64,000 nucleotides of DNA from Aminipila sp032051575 (GTDB lineage Bacteria > Bacillota > Clostridia > Peptostreptococcales > Anaerovoracaceae). The position numbers and the translations under genes are program-made. Positions within the stretch are counted from its first letter, which is position 1. Every line of letters starts with the position of its first letter. The stretch covers positions 1-64,000 of the forward strand of contig NZ_DAMBYD010000014.1 of the NCBI RefSeq assembly GCF_032051575.1. The letters are read 5' to 3'. The notes beneath the pieces are model-generated. The model had not been told where the DNA came from, searched no databases, and saw nothing but the letters and a program-made list of their open reading frames with translations. Shown here in pieces: positions 24,980 through 33,121 of this stretch.

Positions 24980-26278
24980 TTAAATATGACGTCTGTCAAT
25001 TACTCTCTTGGCCTTTCCTTCACTTCTTTCAATGGTTTTATGCTCAGCAAGAGTTACCTTTACACCTATACGAAGTACGCTATTTAATTTATGCTTAATA
25101 GAATTTGTAATTCTTTCAAGTTCACCCATTTCGTCAGGAATATACTTTTCGTCAAGCTCAACCTTTACTTCTATTGTATCCATAGTTCCCTGGCGGTCAA
25201 CTATAATTACATAATTTGCTGAAACTTCTGGTACTTCAAGAAGTACACTTTCAACTTGTGAAGGAAACACATTTACTCCCCTGATTATAAGCATATCATC
25301 ACTTCTGCCTAATATTTTTCCCATCCTCGCATTTGTCCTGCCACATGCACAAACTTCATGAGTAATACTGCTTAAATCACGTGTTCTATATCTTAATAGA
25401 GGCATAGCTTCCTTTGTTAAATGGGTAAAAACAAGTTCTCCTACAGTCCCATCTGCTACCGTTTCAAGTGTATCTGGATTTAATATTTCCGGATAGAAAT
25501 GATCTTCTGCAACATGCAGCCCATTCTGCTCATCACAACTCATGGCTACACCTGGTCCCATAATTTCACTAAGTCCATATATATCATATGCCGTTAGTCC
25601 AAGCCCCTCTTCGATTTTCTTTCTCATTTCATTGCTCCATGGTTCCGCACCAAAAATACCTATTCTAAGAGAAAGCTCCTCAGGTTTAATCCCTGCTTCT
25701 TCTAGCGACTCCGCTAAAAACATGGCATAGGAAGGTGTACATGCAAGTATAGTAGATTTAAAATCTTTCATAAGTGTAAGTTGATTTCTAGTGTTTCCTC
25801 CAGAAATAGGAATAACACCTGCCCCAAGTTTTGTTGCTCCATCATGAAGTCCAAGGCCGCCAGTAAACAACCCATACCCATATGCAATCTGTATTACGTC
25901 TTTATTGGTTCCACCTGCACAGCAGATAGACCTTGCTACGCATTCTGAGAAATTGTCTAAATCTTTTCTTGTATACGGTACAGCTGTAGGTTTTCCTGTA
26001 GTTCCTGAAGATGCATGAAGCCTGACAAATTGACTTTCAGGTGCAGCACAAAGTCCAAAGGGGTAATTATTTCTTAAATCTTTTTTTGTTGTGAAAGGCA
26101 GTTTTACTATATCATCAATCGTTTTTATATCTCCAGGTTCTACTCCAAGTTCCTGCATCTTTTTTCTATAAAATTCAACATTTTGATAAACTCTTGCAAC
26201 AGTATCTCTTAATCTTCGACTCTGTACCTCACGTCTTTGTTCGACATCCATGCATTCAGCAGTTTCATTCCAAATCAT
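24980..26278 (-). CDS. paaK: phenylacetate-CoA ligase (aryl-acid CoA ligase), T-box-controlled copy
   Basis: AMP-forming ligase that activates phenylacetate or a related aryl acid to its CoA thioester, 432 residues. ANL-superfamily motifs are present: the phosphate-binding HASSGTTGKPTAV, YDIYGLSEIMGPG, ELVFTHLTKEAMPLLRYRTRDL, and the C-terminal GRSDDMLIIRGVNVFPSQVE, plus CDEQ and CACGR segments typical of PaaK. The start at 26278 follows AAAGGAG at 11 nt; the longest frame would place that site inside the gene. A T-box leader and its own promoter precede it, so it is induced by an uncharged tRNA, which suits a biosynthetic or salvage role rather than catabolism. The ACT gene follows. Confidence 0.9.
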   Translation of the reverse strand: MIWNETAECMDVEQRREVQSRRLRDTVARVYQNVEFYRKKMQELGVEPGDIKTIDDIVKLPFTTKKDLRNNYPFGLCAAPESQFVRLHASSGTTGKPTAVPYTRKDLDNFSECVARSICCAGGTNKDVIQIAYGYGLFTGGLGLHDGATKLGAGVIPISGGNTRNQLTLMKDFKSTILACTPSYAMFLAESLEEAGIKPEELSLRIGIFGAEPWSNEMRKKIEEGLGLTAYDIYGLSEIMGPGVAMSCDEQNGLHVAEDHFYPEILNPDTLETVADGTVGELVFTHLTKEAMPLLRYRTRDLSSITHEVCACGRTNARMGKILGRSDDMLIIRGVNVFPSQVESVLLEVPEVSANYVIIVDRQGTMDTIEVKVELDEKYIPDEMGELERITNSIKHKLNSVLRIGVKVTLAEHKTIERSEGKAKRVIDRRHI

Positions 26279-26359
26279 TTTTCTAATTCTCCTTTTCATT
26301 CTAGTATCTTACTTTTATCTTTAAAGTCAGCACCTCTGTTATTTGTTAATCAAAACAAC

Positions 26360-26580
26360 AAAAAAGACTTTCCTTCTCCTAAGAGACGGAAAGTCCGCGG
26401 TACCACTCTTATTGCCTGCTAAGGCCACTCAGGACAAACATCCTTATCTCTGTTACGGGAGATCCCGTGCACACCTACTGTCTGATAAATCAGCTTGTTC
26501 AGCATGCCAGCTCAAGGGGGAACTTCAATTACAGTCTCACCATCGGCTTCCAGCTACACCGACTCTCTGGAGGTGAATAC
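26360..26580 (-). promoter_or_regulatory. T-box leader upstream of the aryl-CoA ligase gene
   Basis: On the minus strand, AGAGAG of the stem I base (26563-26568) leads into a stem I arm with GAAGCCGATGG. The T-box sequence GAGTGGTACCGCGG (26395-26408) is followed at once by a terminator stem, GACTTTCC (26388-26395 side) paired with GGAAAGTC (26366-26373), and a run of Ts. Uncharged tRNA binding would favour the antiterminator. The specifier region reads GAAGTTCCCC near 26517-26525; by eye the codon is TTC (Phe, 26520-26522) or, shifted one base, GTT (Val). Phe fits the downstream enzyme. Confidence 0.93.
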
Positions 26581-26635
26581 AATAATTTACTTTACCCTAT
26601 CATCGCATTTGTATATTTTTTATTTAATTTCACTA

Positions 26636-26664
26636 ATTTTAACTTATTTTTTTGTATTTGTCAA
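26636..26664 (-). promoter_or_regulatory. SigA promoter of the T-box transcript
   Basis: TTGACA (26659-26664) and TAAAAT (26636-26641) on the minus strand are 17 bp apart, immediately after the stop codon of the upstream ACT gene. Transcription would start about 60 nt before stem I of the T-box. Confidence 0.75.
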
Positions 26665-26675
26665 CAATTTTATTG

Positions 26676-27092
26676 TTAAATACTTTTAATTACCTCTACG
26701 CCCTTTTCCTCTAGTAAATTTTCAGCTTTAGCTATATCATCTACCTTAAGAACAAAGTATTGGTCTTCATTTTTTCTGACAACAAAAGAATAAATGTAAT
26801 CGATATTTATATCATTTTCACCAAGCAGTTTAAAAACAGCAGTCAGGCTACCTCTTTTATCTTCGGGGTTTATGGTTAATATATTACTTTTTTTAGCTAC
26901 AATACCTTTTTCTGCCAAATATTTAACTGCTTTTTCAGGATTGTCAACCACCGTTCTCAAAATGCCATATTCTGTAGTATCAGAAACCGATATAGCTCTT
27001 ACATCAATTTCTGCTTCACAAAATGTCTCCGTTATTTCCGCTAAGGCTCCTTTTTCATTAGGAATTAAAATAGATAATTGTTTAATAGCCAT
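26676..27092 (-). CDS. tandem ACT-domain protein, second copy
   Basis: A 138-residue two-ACT protein: MAIKQLSILIPNEKGALAEITETF with EIDVRAISVSDTTEYGILRTVV, then PEDKRGSLTAVFKLLGENDINIDYIYSFV. It is a paralogue of the 24571-24957 protein. It begins directly at the end of the second phenylacetate-CoA ligase gene, with no gap, so the two are certainly cotranscribed and probably translationally coupled. Function as an amino-acid-responsive partner or regulator of the ligase is inferred from family and context. Confidence 0.88.
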   Translation of the reverse strand: MAIKQLSILIPNEKGALAEITETFCEAEIDVRAISVSDTTEYGILRTVVDNPEKAVKYLAEKGIVAKKSNILTINPEDKRGSLTAVFKLLGENDINIDYIYSFVVRKNEDQYFVLKVDDIAKAENLLEEKGVEVIKSI

Positions 27093-28412
27093 TTACTTTA
27101 TCCCCTCTTTTCTCAAATCAATAACTCTTTTAGCTTTTCCTTCAAATCTCTCAAGTGTTCTAGGCTGTACAAGTGTTACTTTAGCATCCAGTCCAAGAAC
27201 TGTTTTTAATCTGTTTTTAATTACTTTATTCAAGCTTTCTAATTTTCCAAAGGAATCCAAGAAATCAGCATCTGACAATTCAACAATAACTTCAATTCTA
27301 TCAAGATAACCTTTTTTAAATACTTTGATTTGATAATGCGGGCCAATTCCCTGTGTACTGATCAGCACTTCTTCTATCTGTGATGGAAATACATTTACTC
27401 CCCCAAGTATAAGCATATCATCAGATCTTCCCTGAATTTTTGACATTCTCACCGTAGTTCTTCCACACTGGCACTTTTCATAACTGAGAGAAGTTATATC
27501 CTTTGTTCTATACCGTATAATAGGCAGACCTTCTTTACTTATTGTTGTAATAACCAGTTCTCCCACTTCACCTTCGCCTAACACTTCTCCAGTTTCAGGA
27601 TTAATAATCTCTGGCATAAAGTGATCCTCGTTAATATGCATTCCACTAAGTGCCTGACATTCTCCTGCAACTCCAGGACCAATCAGTTCACTCATACCAT
27701 AGTTTTCAGTAGCAAATAGCCCCCATGTATCATTCAGCTCTTTTCTCATGGCTTCAGTGGAACCTTCTCCACCAAATAATCCCCATTTTAAATGCAGATC
27801 CTTTGCAGGGTCAATCCCCATTTCTTTTGCTATTTCTGCCATATGAAGTGCATAAGAAGGTGTACTAATCAGTGCTGTAGTTTCCATATCCTGCATCATC
27901 ATAATCTGTTTTTTAGTATTTCCACTGGACATAGGGATAACTGCTGCTCCAACTTCTTCAAGCCCCTGGTTCAGGCCTAATGCCCCTGTAAACAATCCAT
28001 AGCCAAAAGATATCTGAGCTGTATCTCCTGCGGTAACGCCTGCCATAGAAACAATTCTTGCCACCATCTCTCTCCACATGGCTAAATCATTTCTTGTATA
28101 TCCTACTACAGTTGGTTTTCCTGTAGTTCCTGAAGATGCATGGAATCTGACCAATTCATTCCTGGGTACTGAAAATAGTCCGCAAGGATATGTATCTCTA
28201 AAATCACCCTTCACTGTAAAAGGTAGCTTCTTTAAATCATCAAGAGTTTTTATATCACTTGGAAGAATACCCCTTTCATCAAATTTAGCCTTATAATGCG
28301 GAACCTTATTATAAACACGCTCTACAGTGGCTTTCAATCTTTGTAACTGTATTTCTCTAAACTGTTCCCGTTCAAAAGTCTCTTCTTTACTCCAAATTTT
28401 CGTTTGCAACAT
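27093..28412 (-). CDS. paaK: phenylacetate-CoA ligase (aryl-acid CoA ligase), second copy
   Basis: A 439-residue AMP-forming ligase with HASSGTTGKPTVVGYT near 92-107, ENYGMSELIGPG, ELVITTISKEGLPIIRYRTKD and GRSDDMLILGGVNVFPSQIE. It is clearly paralogous to the copy at 24980-26278 but diverged, so different aryl acids (phenylacetate, indoleacetate, 4-hydroxyphenylacetate) are plausible substrates; this is inference. AGGAGG precedes the ATG at good spacing. No T-box was found in the 156-bp gap upstream, so only one of the two copies has that control. The ACT gene follows immediately. Confidence 0.9.
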   Translation of the reverse strand: MLQTKIWSKEETFEREQFREIQLQRLKATVERVYNKVPHYKAKFDERGILPSDIKTLDDLKKLPFTVKGDFRDTYPCGLFSVPRNELVRFHASSGTTGKPTVVGYTRNDLAMWREMVARIVSMAGVTAGDTAQISFGYGLFTGALGLNQGLEEVGAAVIPMSSGNTKKQIMMMQDMETTALISTPSYALHMAEIAKEMGIDPAKDLHLKWGLFGGEGSTEAMRKELNDTWGLFATENYGMSELIGPGVAGECQALSGMHINEDHFMPEIINPETGEVLGEGEVGELVITTISKEGLPIIRYRTKDITSLSYEKCQCGRTTVRMSKIQGRSDDMLILGGVNVFPSQIEEVLISTQGIGPHYQIKVFKKGYLDRIEVIVELSDADFLDSFGKLESLNKVIKNRLKTVLGLDAKVTLVQPRTLERFEGKAKRVIDLRKEGIK

Positions 28413-28519
28413 TTTTACTTCCTCCTACATTTCCTACTATTCTACATTTCTAAATGTGCATTGCATTAAGTTTATCAGATAATCTTACAAATTTCCACCC
28501 GTTCTTTGTGAATATCAAC

Positions 28520-28560
28520 AAAAATGCAGTAATATCATATTTTCACATAACATTACTGCA
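28520..28560 (-). terminator. intrinsic terminator of polC
   Basis: TGCAGTAAT and ATTACTGCA (28525-28533 and 28552-28560) form a 9-bp stem with an 18-nt loop, then TTTTTG on the minus strand. Confidence 0.75.
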
Positions 28561-28568
28561 TCACATAA

Positions 28569-31500
28569 TTAAAACAAACACAATTGGTCTGATTCAGGAA
28601 GTCCTTTTAACACACCATGGTTACGTAGAGCCTCTATAGCTGTTTTATTGGCTTTAGCACGCTCCCTGATTTCTTCTATGGTCTCAAATGGCTGTATTTC
28701 ATATTCTTCTACGATAGCTTTAGCAGCATTTTCTCCTACTCCCCCTAAAGCGACGAATGGTAGTAAAACCTTTCCGTCTTTTGCGTAGAATTTTGTTGCA
28801 TGGGATATACCCAGCTGTGCCTCCATAAATTCATAACCTCGGGAATACATTTCATATGCTACTTCCAGAACAATCACTTCATCCTCTTCTTTCTTCGTAG
28901 CATTTTTACCTTTAGCCAGAATCCCATCCATTTTTTCTAGAACGGCTGCTGACCCCTTTAAAATTGTATCCGCATCGAATTCACTCACTTTAGTCGTAAA
29001 ATATGTTGCATAGAATTCTACCGGATAGTAAACCTTAAAATACGCAATTCTATAAGACATCATTACATAAGCTACCGCATGGGCTCTTGGGAACATATAC
29101 TTGATTCTCCTGCAGGATTCAATATACCATTCAGGTACATCATTTTCCTCCATTAAGGCTACATCTTCGTCCGTTACCCCTTTACCCTTTCTAACTTTTT
29201 CCATTATAGTAAAAGCACTCTTCTTCGGAAGCCCTTTTAAAATTAAATAGTTCATTATGTCATCTCTGGTAGAAATGGCGTCTTTAATAGTAGTCTGCCC
29301 CGATTTGATCCATTCCTGGGCATTATTAATCCATACATCCGTGCCATGAGAGAATCCTGAAATTCGTACATAATCTGCAAATCTGGTCGGCTGAGTATCA
29401 TCCAGCATCTGTCTTGTGAACTTCGTTCCAAATTCAGGTATTCCATAGCTTCCATGAACAAATCTATAATCCGGTTCCTTGATATCAAGCCCCTCTATTC
29501 CATTAAATATACTATTTACCCTTGCATCAGACAGTGGCACTTGTGTTAACGGGTCCAGACCAGTCATATCCTGTAGATGCCTAATCATGGACGGCACATC
29601 GTGTCCAAGTATATCTAGTTTTAACAGGTTTTGATCAATGGAGTGATAATCAAAATGTGTAGTGATGAAATCTGAGTTCACATCATTAGCTGGATGCTGA
29701 ACAGGGCAGAATTCGTAGATTTCATGATCATCTGGAACAATTATAATCCCGCCGGGATGCTGTCCAGTAGTTCTCCTCACACCAGTGCAGCACTCTGCCA
29801 GACGTTCTACTTCGTATTTATTGACAGGAATCTGCCGTTCCTCAAAATACTTCATTACAAACCCATATGCTGTTTTGGTGGCAACTGTACCAATCGTTCC
29901 TGCTTTGAATACATTCTTTGCACCAAAGATTTCATCAACATATCTATGGGCAACAGGCTGATATTCACCAGCAAAGTTAAGGTCAATATCCGGTTCTTTG
30001 TCTGCTTCAAATCCCAAGAAAGTCTGAAAAGGTATGGTAAACCCGTCTTTTTTCAACCGAGTACCACACTTAGGGCAGTCTTTATCCTCCATGTCCACAC
30101 CGCAATCATATTCCTTGTTGTCACCCCATTCCAGATATTTACAATTTGGGCATATGTAATGTGGCGGCAACGGATTTACTTCTGTAATACCCGCCATTGT
30201 AGCCGCAAAGGAAGAGCCCACGGATCCTCGTGACCCAACTAAATACCCATCACTTAAAGACTTCTGTACAAGCATTTCTGCGGCAATATACATTACTGCA
30301 TAACCTTCACGAATAATTGGCACAAGTTCAGCATCAAGTCTCTCTTGAATCTCTGCTGGCAGTGGATTTCCGTAAATACTCCATGCACGTTCATAGCACT
30401 TAGTCTTTAAAGTTTCTTCAGCATTCTCAATTTTAGGTGGATACTTTTCTTTTGGGACTGGTCTGATAACATCAATCCTGTCTGCAATCATGTTTGTATT
30501 GTCAATTACCACCTTTTCTGCCATTTCTCTTCCTAGATATTCAAACTCTTCAAGCATTTCTTGTGTAGTTCTTAAATACAGACCTTGTCCGCCACCATCT
30601 TTATATCCCTGACCTGCCATAAGTATATTTCTATACAACGCTGCCTCTGGTTCAGAATAATGGGCATCTGTTGTTGCTACTACAGGTTTATTGTATTTTT
30701 GGCCTAACGCAATAATCTGTCTGTTTAAATCTTTAAGTCCTTCTTTATCTTTAACTACGCCTTTGTCAATAAGGAATTGGTTATTTATAATAGGCTGTAT
30801 TTCAAGATAATCATAATAATTAACTAAGTATTCTATTTCTTCTTCACTCTTTTTCTCAAGAACTGCTCTAAATACTTCCCCCGCTTCGCAGGCAGCACCT
30901 ATAATCAACCCTTCTCTATGAGCTGTTAAAACTGATTTAGGGATTCTAGGTCTTTTGTAGAAATAGTGCAAGTGAGAGATGGATACTAATTTATATAAGT
31001 TCTTTAATCCCTCCTGGGTACTGGCTAAAATAATGATATGATTGGTTTGTTTTTTCTTGTACTCTATCGTACCATCTGGATTTATACAATCCTTGTCGTC
31101 AAAAACATATCCCTCCATACCATATATTATTTTCATCTCTGAACCCTTACTTAGAGAATGAGATGCTTCAGGAAATCCTTGCACTACACCATGGTCTGTA
31201 AGTGCCATAGCACTATGCCCCCATCCTTCATGCATTCTGACCATGTCCTTAATTTCATTAAGTCCATCCATAGCACTCATTTTAGAATGTGCATGAAGTT
31301 CAACTCTCTTTCTTTCACATGTGTCTGTTCTCTTCTTAATTTGACCTTTCTCAATATCCCGAGCCATAACAACAACTATGTTTTCATATGTATCCCACTC
31401 GGCATTACCTCTGATTTTAACAAAATCTCCATTCTTTAAGTGTTCGTCAATTTCATTCCACTTATTTTCAGATGTAAAGGCTTTAACACAAAGTGATGTA

Positions 31501-32366
31501 GACTGGTCTGTTATCAGTAAAGTAACTAACTTCTTCTCGTTTTTAATTGTTCTGTTATCTTTTCTAAAAAGTATACCTTCTACCGTTACTTGACCGCTAT
31601 CCTGTGAAACACTTGACAGCTTTACTGGCATAGTATTAATTGCATCCCCCAGGATTCTATTTCCTACAACTGGTTCTTCTTTTCTTCGTTTCTGCCATTT
31701 ATTACCGTTGTTGCCATTTGCATTGCTATCTCCAGTAAAGCTGCTGCCATTATTTGAATTTGCCGGTGCCGCAGGTCTTGATGCTGCAAGGCTTGCAGCT
31801 TTCTTTTGTTCTTCCTGCACCTGTTTTTCTTCTAATTCTTGCATTGTTTTTTTCTGTTTCGCAAGTTTTTGATACTCATCTTTATGATTCTCAAAAATAA
31901 CCTTGACCTCTATGTCGAAGTCCCTCTTTAAGATTTGTTCGAACAATTGGGATACTCTGTCATTAAGGTCTTTTACAACCACTGCTCCCAATGCATATAC
32001 CGTCAATACTCCGTCCTTTACAACTGAATCTTCTGGAAAAATAGTTTTTGTACTCCTTGCATATTCTCCATTAACCTCATCAATCATATGTTCAATACAG
32101 AGTTTTATAATTTCATCCGTTGTTTGAATCAGATTTTTATACTTAAAATGAAGTCTAACATCTTTTAATCCTTGTATCTGATTTATAACTACCGCTTTTA
32201 TTTTCTCTACATCTTCAAAGGGCATAACAAAATTGAGCTCGATATCTAATGAAAGTGTTGCACTTTCCTGTGACATCTGAGCTCTTCCTAGCGAAAATTT
32301 ATAACTGTCTCTTGGATGTTGTCCAAGCTTAGTCCAATTTATAATCCCTTCTATCAAATTTATCAT
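28569..32366 (-). CDS. polC: DNA polymerase III PolC-type alpha subunit lacking the exonuclease domain
   Basis: Replicative polymerase of low-GC gram-positives. It is 1265 residues, about 170-190 short of typical PolC. The order is N-terminal domains (1-230), an OB fold (about 250-345), a PHP domain starting at VELHAHSKMSAMDG (355-368), a zinc site (CPNCK ... CPKCG), and the catalytic palm with PDIDLNFAGE. In typical PolC a DnaQ-like 3'-5' exonuclease is inserted in the PHP domain after the GMExY segment. Here GMEGYVFDD (416-424) is followed by about 20 residues and then directly by HIIILASTQEGLKNLYKL. None of the ExoI-III acidic motifs is present. The frame is uninterrupted, so this is a real variant, not a broken gene. 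It has its own promoter and terminator. Confidence 0.95.
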   Translation of the reverse strand: MINLIEGIINWTKLGQHPRDSYKFSLGRAQMSQESATLSLDIELNFVMPFEDVEKIKAVVINQIQGLKDVRLHFKYKNLIQTTDEIIKLCIEHMIDEVNGEYARSTKTIFPEDSVVKDGVLTVYALGAVVVKDLNDRVSQLFEQILKRDFDIEVKVIFENHKDEYQKLAKQKKTMQELEEKQVQEEQKKAASLAASRPAAPANSNNGSSFTGDSNANGNNGNKWQKRRKEEPVVGNRILGDAINTMPVKLSSVSQDSGQVTVEGILFRKDNRTIKNEKKLVTLLITDQSTSLCVKAFTSENKWNEIDEHLKNGDFVKIRGNAEWDTYENIVVVMARDIEKGQIKKRTDTCERKRVELHAHSKMSAMDGLNEIKDMVRMHEGWGHSAMALTDHGVVQGFPEASHSLSKGSEMKIIYGMEGYVFDDKDCINPDGTIEYKKKQTNHIIILASTQEGLKNLYKLVSISHLHYFYKRPRIPKSVLTAHREGLIIGAACEAGEVFRAVLEKKSEEEIEYLVNYYDYLEIQPIINNQFLIDKGVVKDKEGLKDLNRQIIALGQKYNKPVVATTDAHYSEPEAALYRNILMAGQGYKDGGGQGLYLRTTQEMLEEFEYLGREMAEKVVIDNTNMIADRIDVIRPVPKEKYPPKIENAEETLKTKCYERAWSIYGNPLPAEIQERLDAELVPIIREGYAVMYIAAEMLVQKSLSDGYLVGSRGSVGSSFAATMAGITEVNPLPPHYICPNCKYLEWGDNKEYDCGVDMEDKDCPKCGTRLKKDGFTIPFQTFLGFEADKEPDIDLNFAGEYQPVAHRYVDEIFGAKNVFKAGTIGTVATKTAYGFVMKYFEERQIPVNKYEVERLAECCTGVRRTTGQHPGGIIIVPDDHEIYEFCPVQHPANDVNSDFITTHFDYHSIDQNLLKLDILGHDVPSMIRHLQDMTGLDPLTQVPLSDARVNSIFNGIEGLDIKEPDYRFVHGSYGIPEFGTKFTRQMLDDTQPTRFADYVRISGFSHGTDVWINNAQEWIKSGQTTIKDAISTRDDIMNYLILKGLPKKSAFTIMEKVRKGKGVTDEDVALMEENDVPEWYIESCRRIKYMFPRAHAVAYVMMSYRIAYFKVYYPVEFYATYFTTKVSEFDADTILKGSAAVLEKMDGILAKGKNATKKEEDEVIVLEVAYEMYSRGYEFMEAQLGISHATKFYAKDGKVLLPFVALGGVGENAAKAIVEEYEIQPFETIEEIRERAKANKTAIEALRNHGVLKGLPESDQLCLF

Positions 32367-32433
32367 TATATAATGTTTTCCTCATTCATAATTTTATTTT
32401 TATAATATCATGTGCTAAAAAGCAACCTTATAT

Positions 32434-32462
32434 ATTATAAACCGAATCCCGCCCTTTGTACA
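32434..32462 (-). promoter_or_regulatory. promoter of polC
   Basis: TGTACA (32457-32462) and TATAAT (32434-32439) on the minus strand are 17 bp apart, about 70 bp before polC. Confidence 0.55.
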
Positions 32463-32504
32463 CCTGGTTTTGTTTCATGTTATAGATCGAAAGCGTACCA
32501 AAAT

Positions 32505-32716
32505 TGTGGGTAACTCAGTTACAGCAAACCTATAACCCTTGTAATCCAGTAATTCCAAGCTGTACAAGCCTCTGATTTATCCACATAGGGGCCGGGATAA
32601 AATTGTATACAATTTCTTTCAAGTGTGTGGAAAAGTAACCAAACGTTTAAAATCTAGGCTGTCCTGGGCTGTGGAAAAAAGACTGTGCTTTTTCTCTCCA
32701 TGCCAGCTCATCCACA
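32505..32716. promoter_or_regulatory. cluster of DnaA-box-like motifs upstream of polC
   Basis: One perfect consensus box, TTATCCACA (32577-32585, plus). Four others have one mismatch: TTACCCACA (32505-32513, minus), TTTTCCACA (32626-32634 and 32670-32678, minus) and TCATCCACA (32708-32716, plus). The last two lie in the end of the thioesterase gene. Such a density suggests DnaA binding, perhaps to control polC or titrate DnaA; no AT-rich unwinding element typical of oriC is obvious. Confidence 0.45.
32600..32615. promoter_or_regulatory. 16-bp perfect palindrome, possible operator
   Basis: AAATTGTATACAATTT, in the gap between the thioesterase gene and polC. The binding protein is not recognised. 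The rest of this roughly 280-bp gap shows nothing beyond the polC promoter and DnaA-like boxes. Confidence 0.4.
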
Positions 32717-33093
32717 GCATTGCTAACATCAAGTTTTATGCCATGCTCTACTTTTTCATGAGTATGCGGTTTTACTGTTACAAAGGTAACATAGCCTTCT
32801 GCTTTTACTTCATCTGTAACTTCAGAGATGAGTGCAACCCTCATGGTAAGACTCGTCCTTCCAACTCTTACTAAAGTACTGCAATAGCTTATTATTTCAC
32901 CTGGGTCTACCGATTTACTAAAGCTGAATTGATGGGTATTTCTGTATAGTAGGCCATGTCTTTCGCCATGTTCAAGTGCTGCTGCAATAAAAGCAGCTTC
33001 TACCATCCACTCTATACCTCTTCCTGCATACAAATTTTCGTGATGATTCAAATCTTCCATCTTAACCATATGTGTTGCTTTATATGTTTTCAT
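32647..33093 (-). CDS. hotdog-fold acyl-CoA thioesterase
   Basis: A 148-residue single-hotdog protein. The active-site helix region is DLNHHENLYAGRGIEWMVEAAFIAA, with the Asn-x-x-Gly arrangement of acyl-CoA hydrolases of the YciA/BFIT type (usually N-x-x-G-x-x-x-D/E). The beta core SYCSTLVRVGRTSLTMRVALISE and YVTFVTVKP is typical. It would hydrolyse a fatty or short acyl-CoA in the cytoplasm; substrate is unknown. It is 28 bp after ispG on the same strand and probably cotranscribed with it. Its 3' end carries two of the DnaA-box-like motifs upstream of polC. Confidence 0.85.
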   Translation of the reverse strand: MKTYKATHMVKMEDLNHHENLYAGRGIEWMVEAAFIAAALEHGERHGLLYRNTHQFSFSKSVDPGEIISYCSTLVRVGRTSLTMRVALISEVTDEVKAEGYVTFVTVKPHTHEKVEHGIKLDVSNAVDELAWREKAQSFFHSPGQPRF

Positions 33094-33121
33094 TACGCTT
33101 TCCCTCCGAAAGTTAGTCTAA

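Noticed and set aside
29694..30233. 179-residue plus-strand frame
   Set aside because: Antisense to the zinc and palm regions of polC; no ribosome-binding site or recognisable motifs.
32367..32646. Chromosomal replication origin
   Set aside because: Although DnaA-like boxes cluster here, there is no dnaA or dnaN gene, no AT-rich unwinding repeat, and the surroundings are the ispG-polC region.
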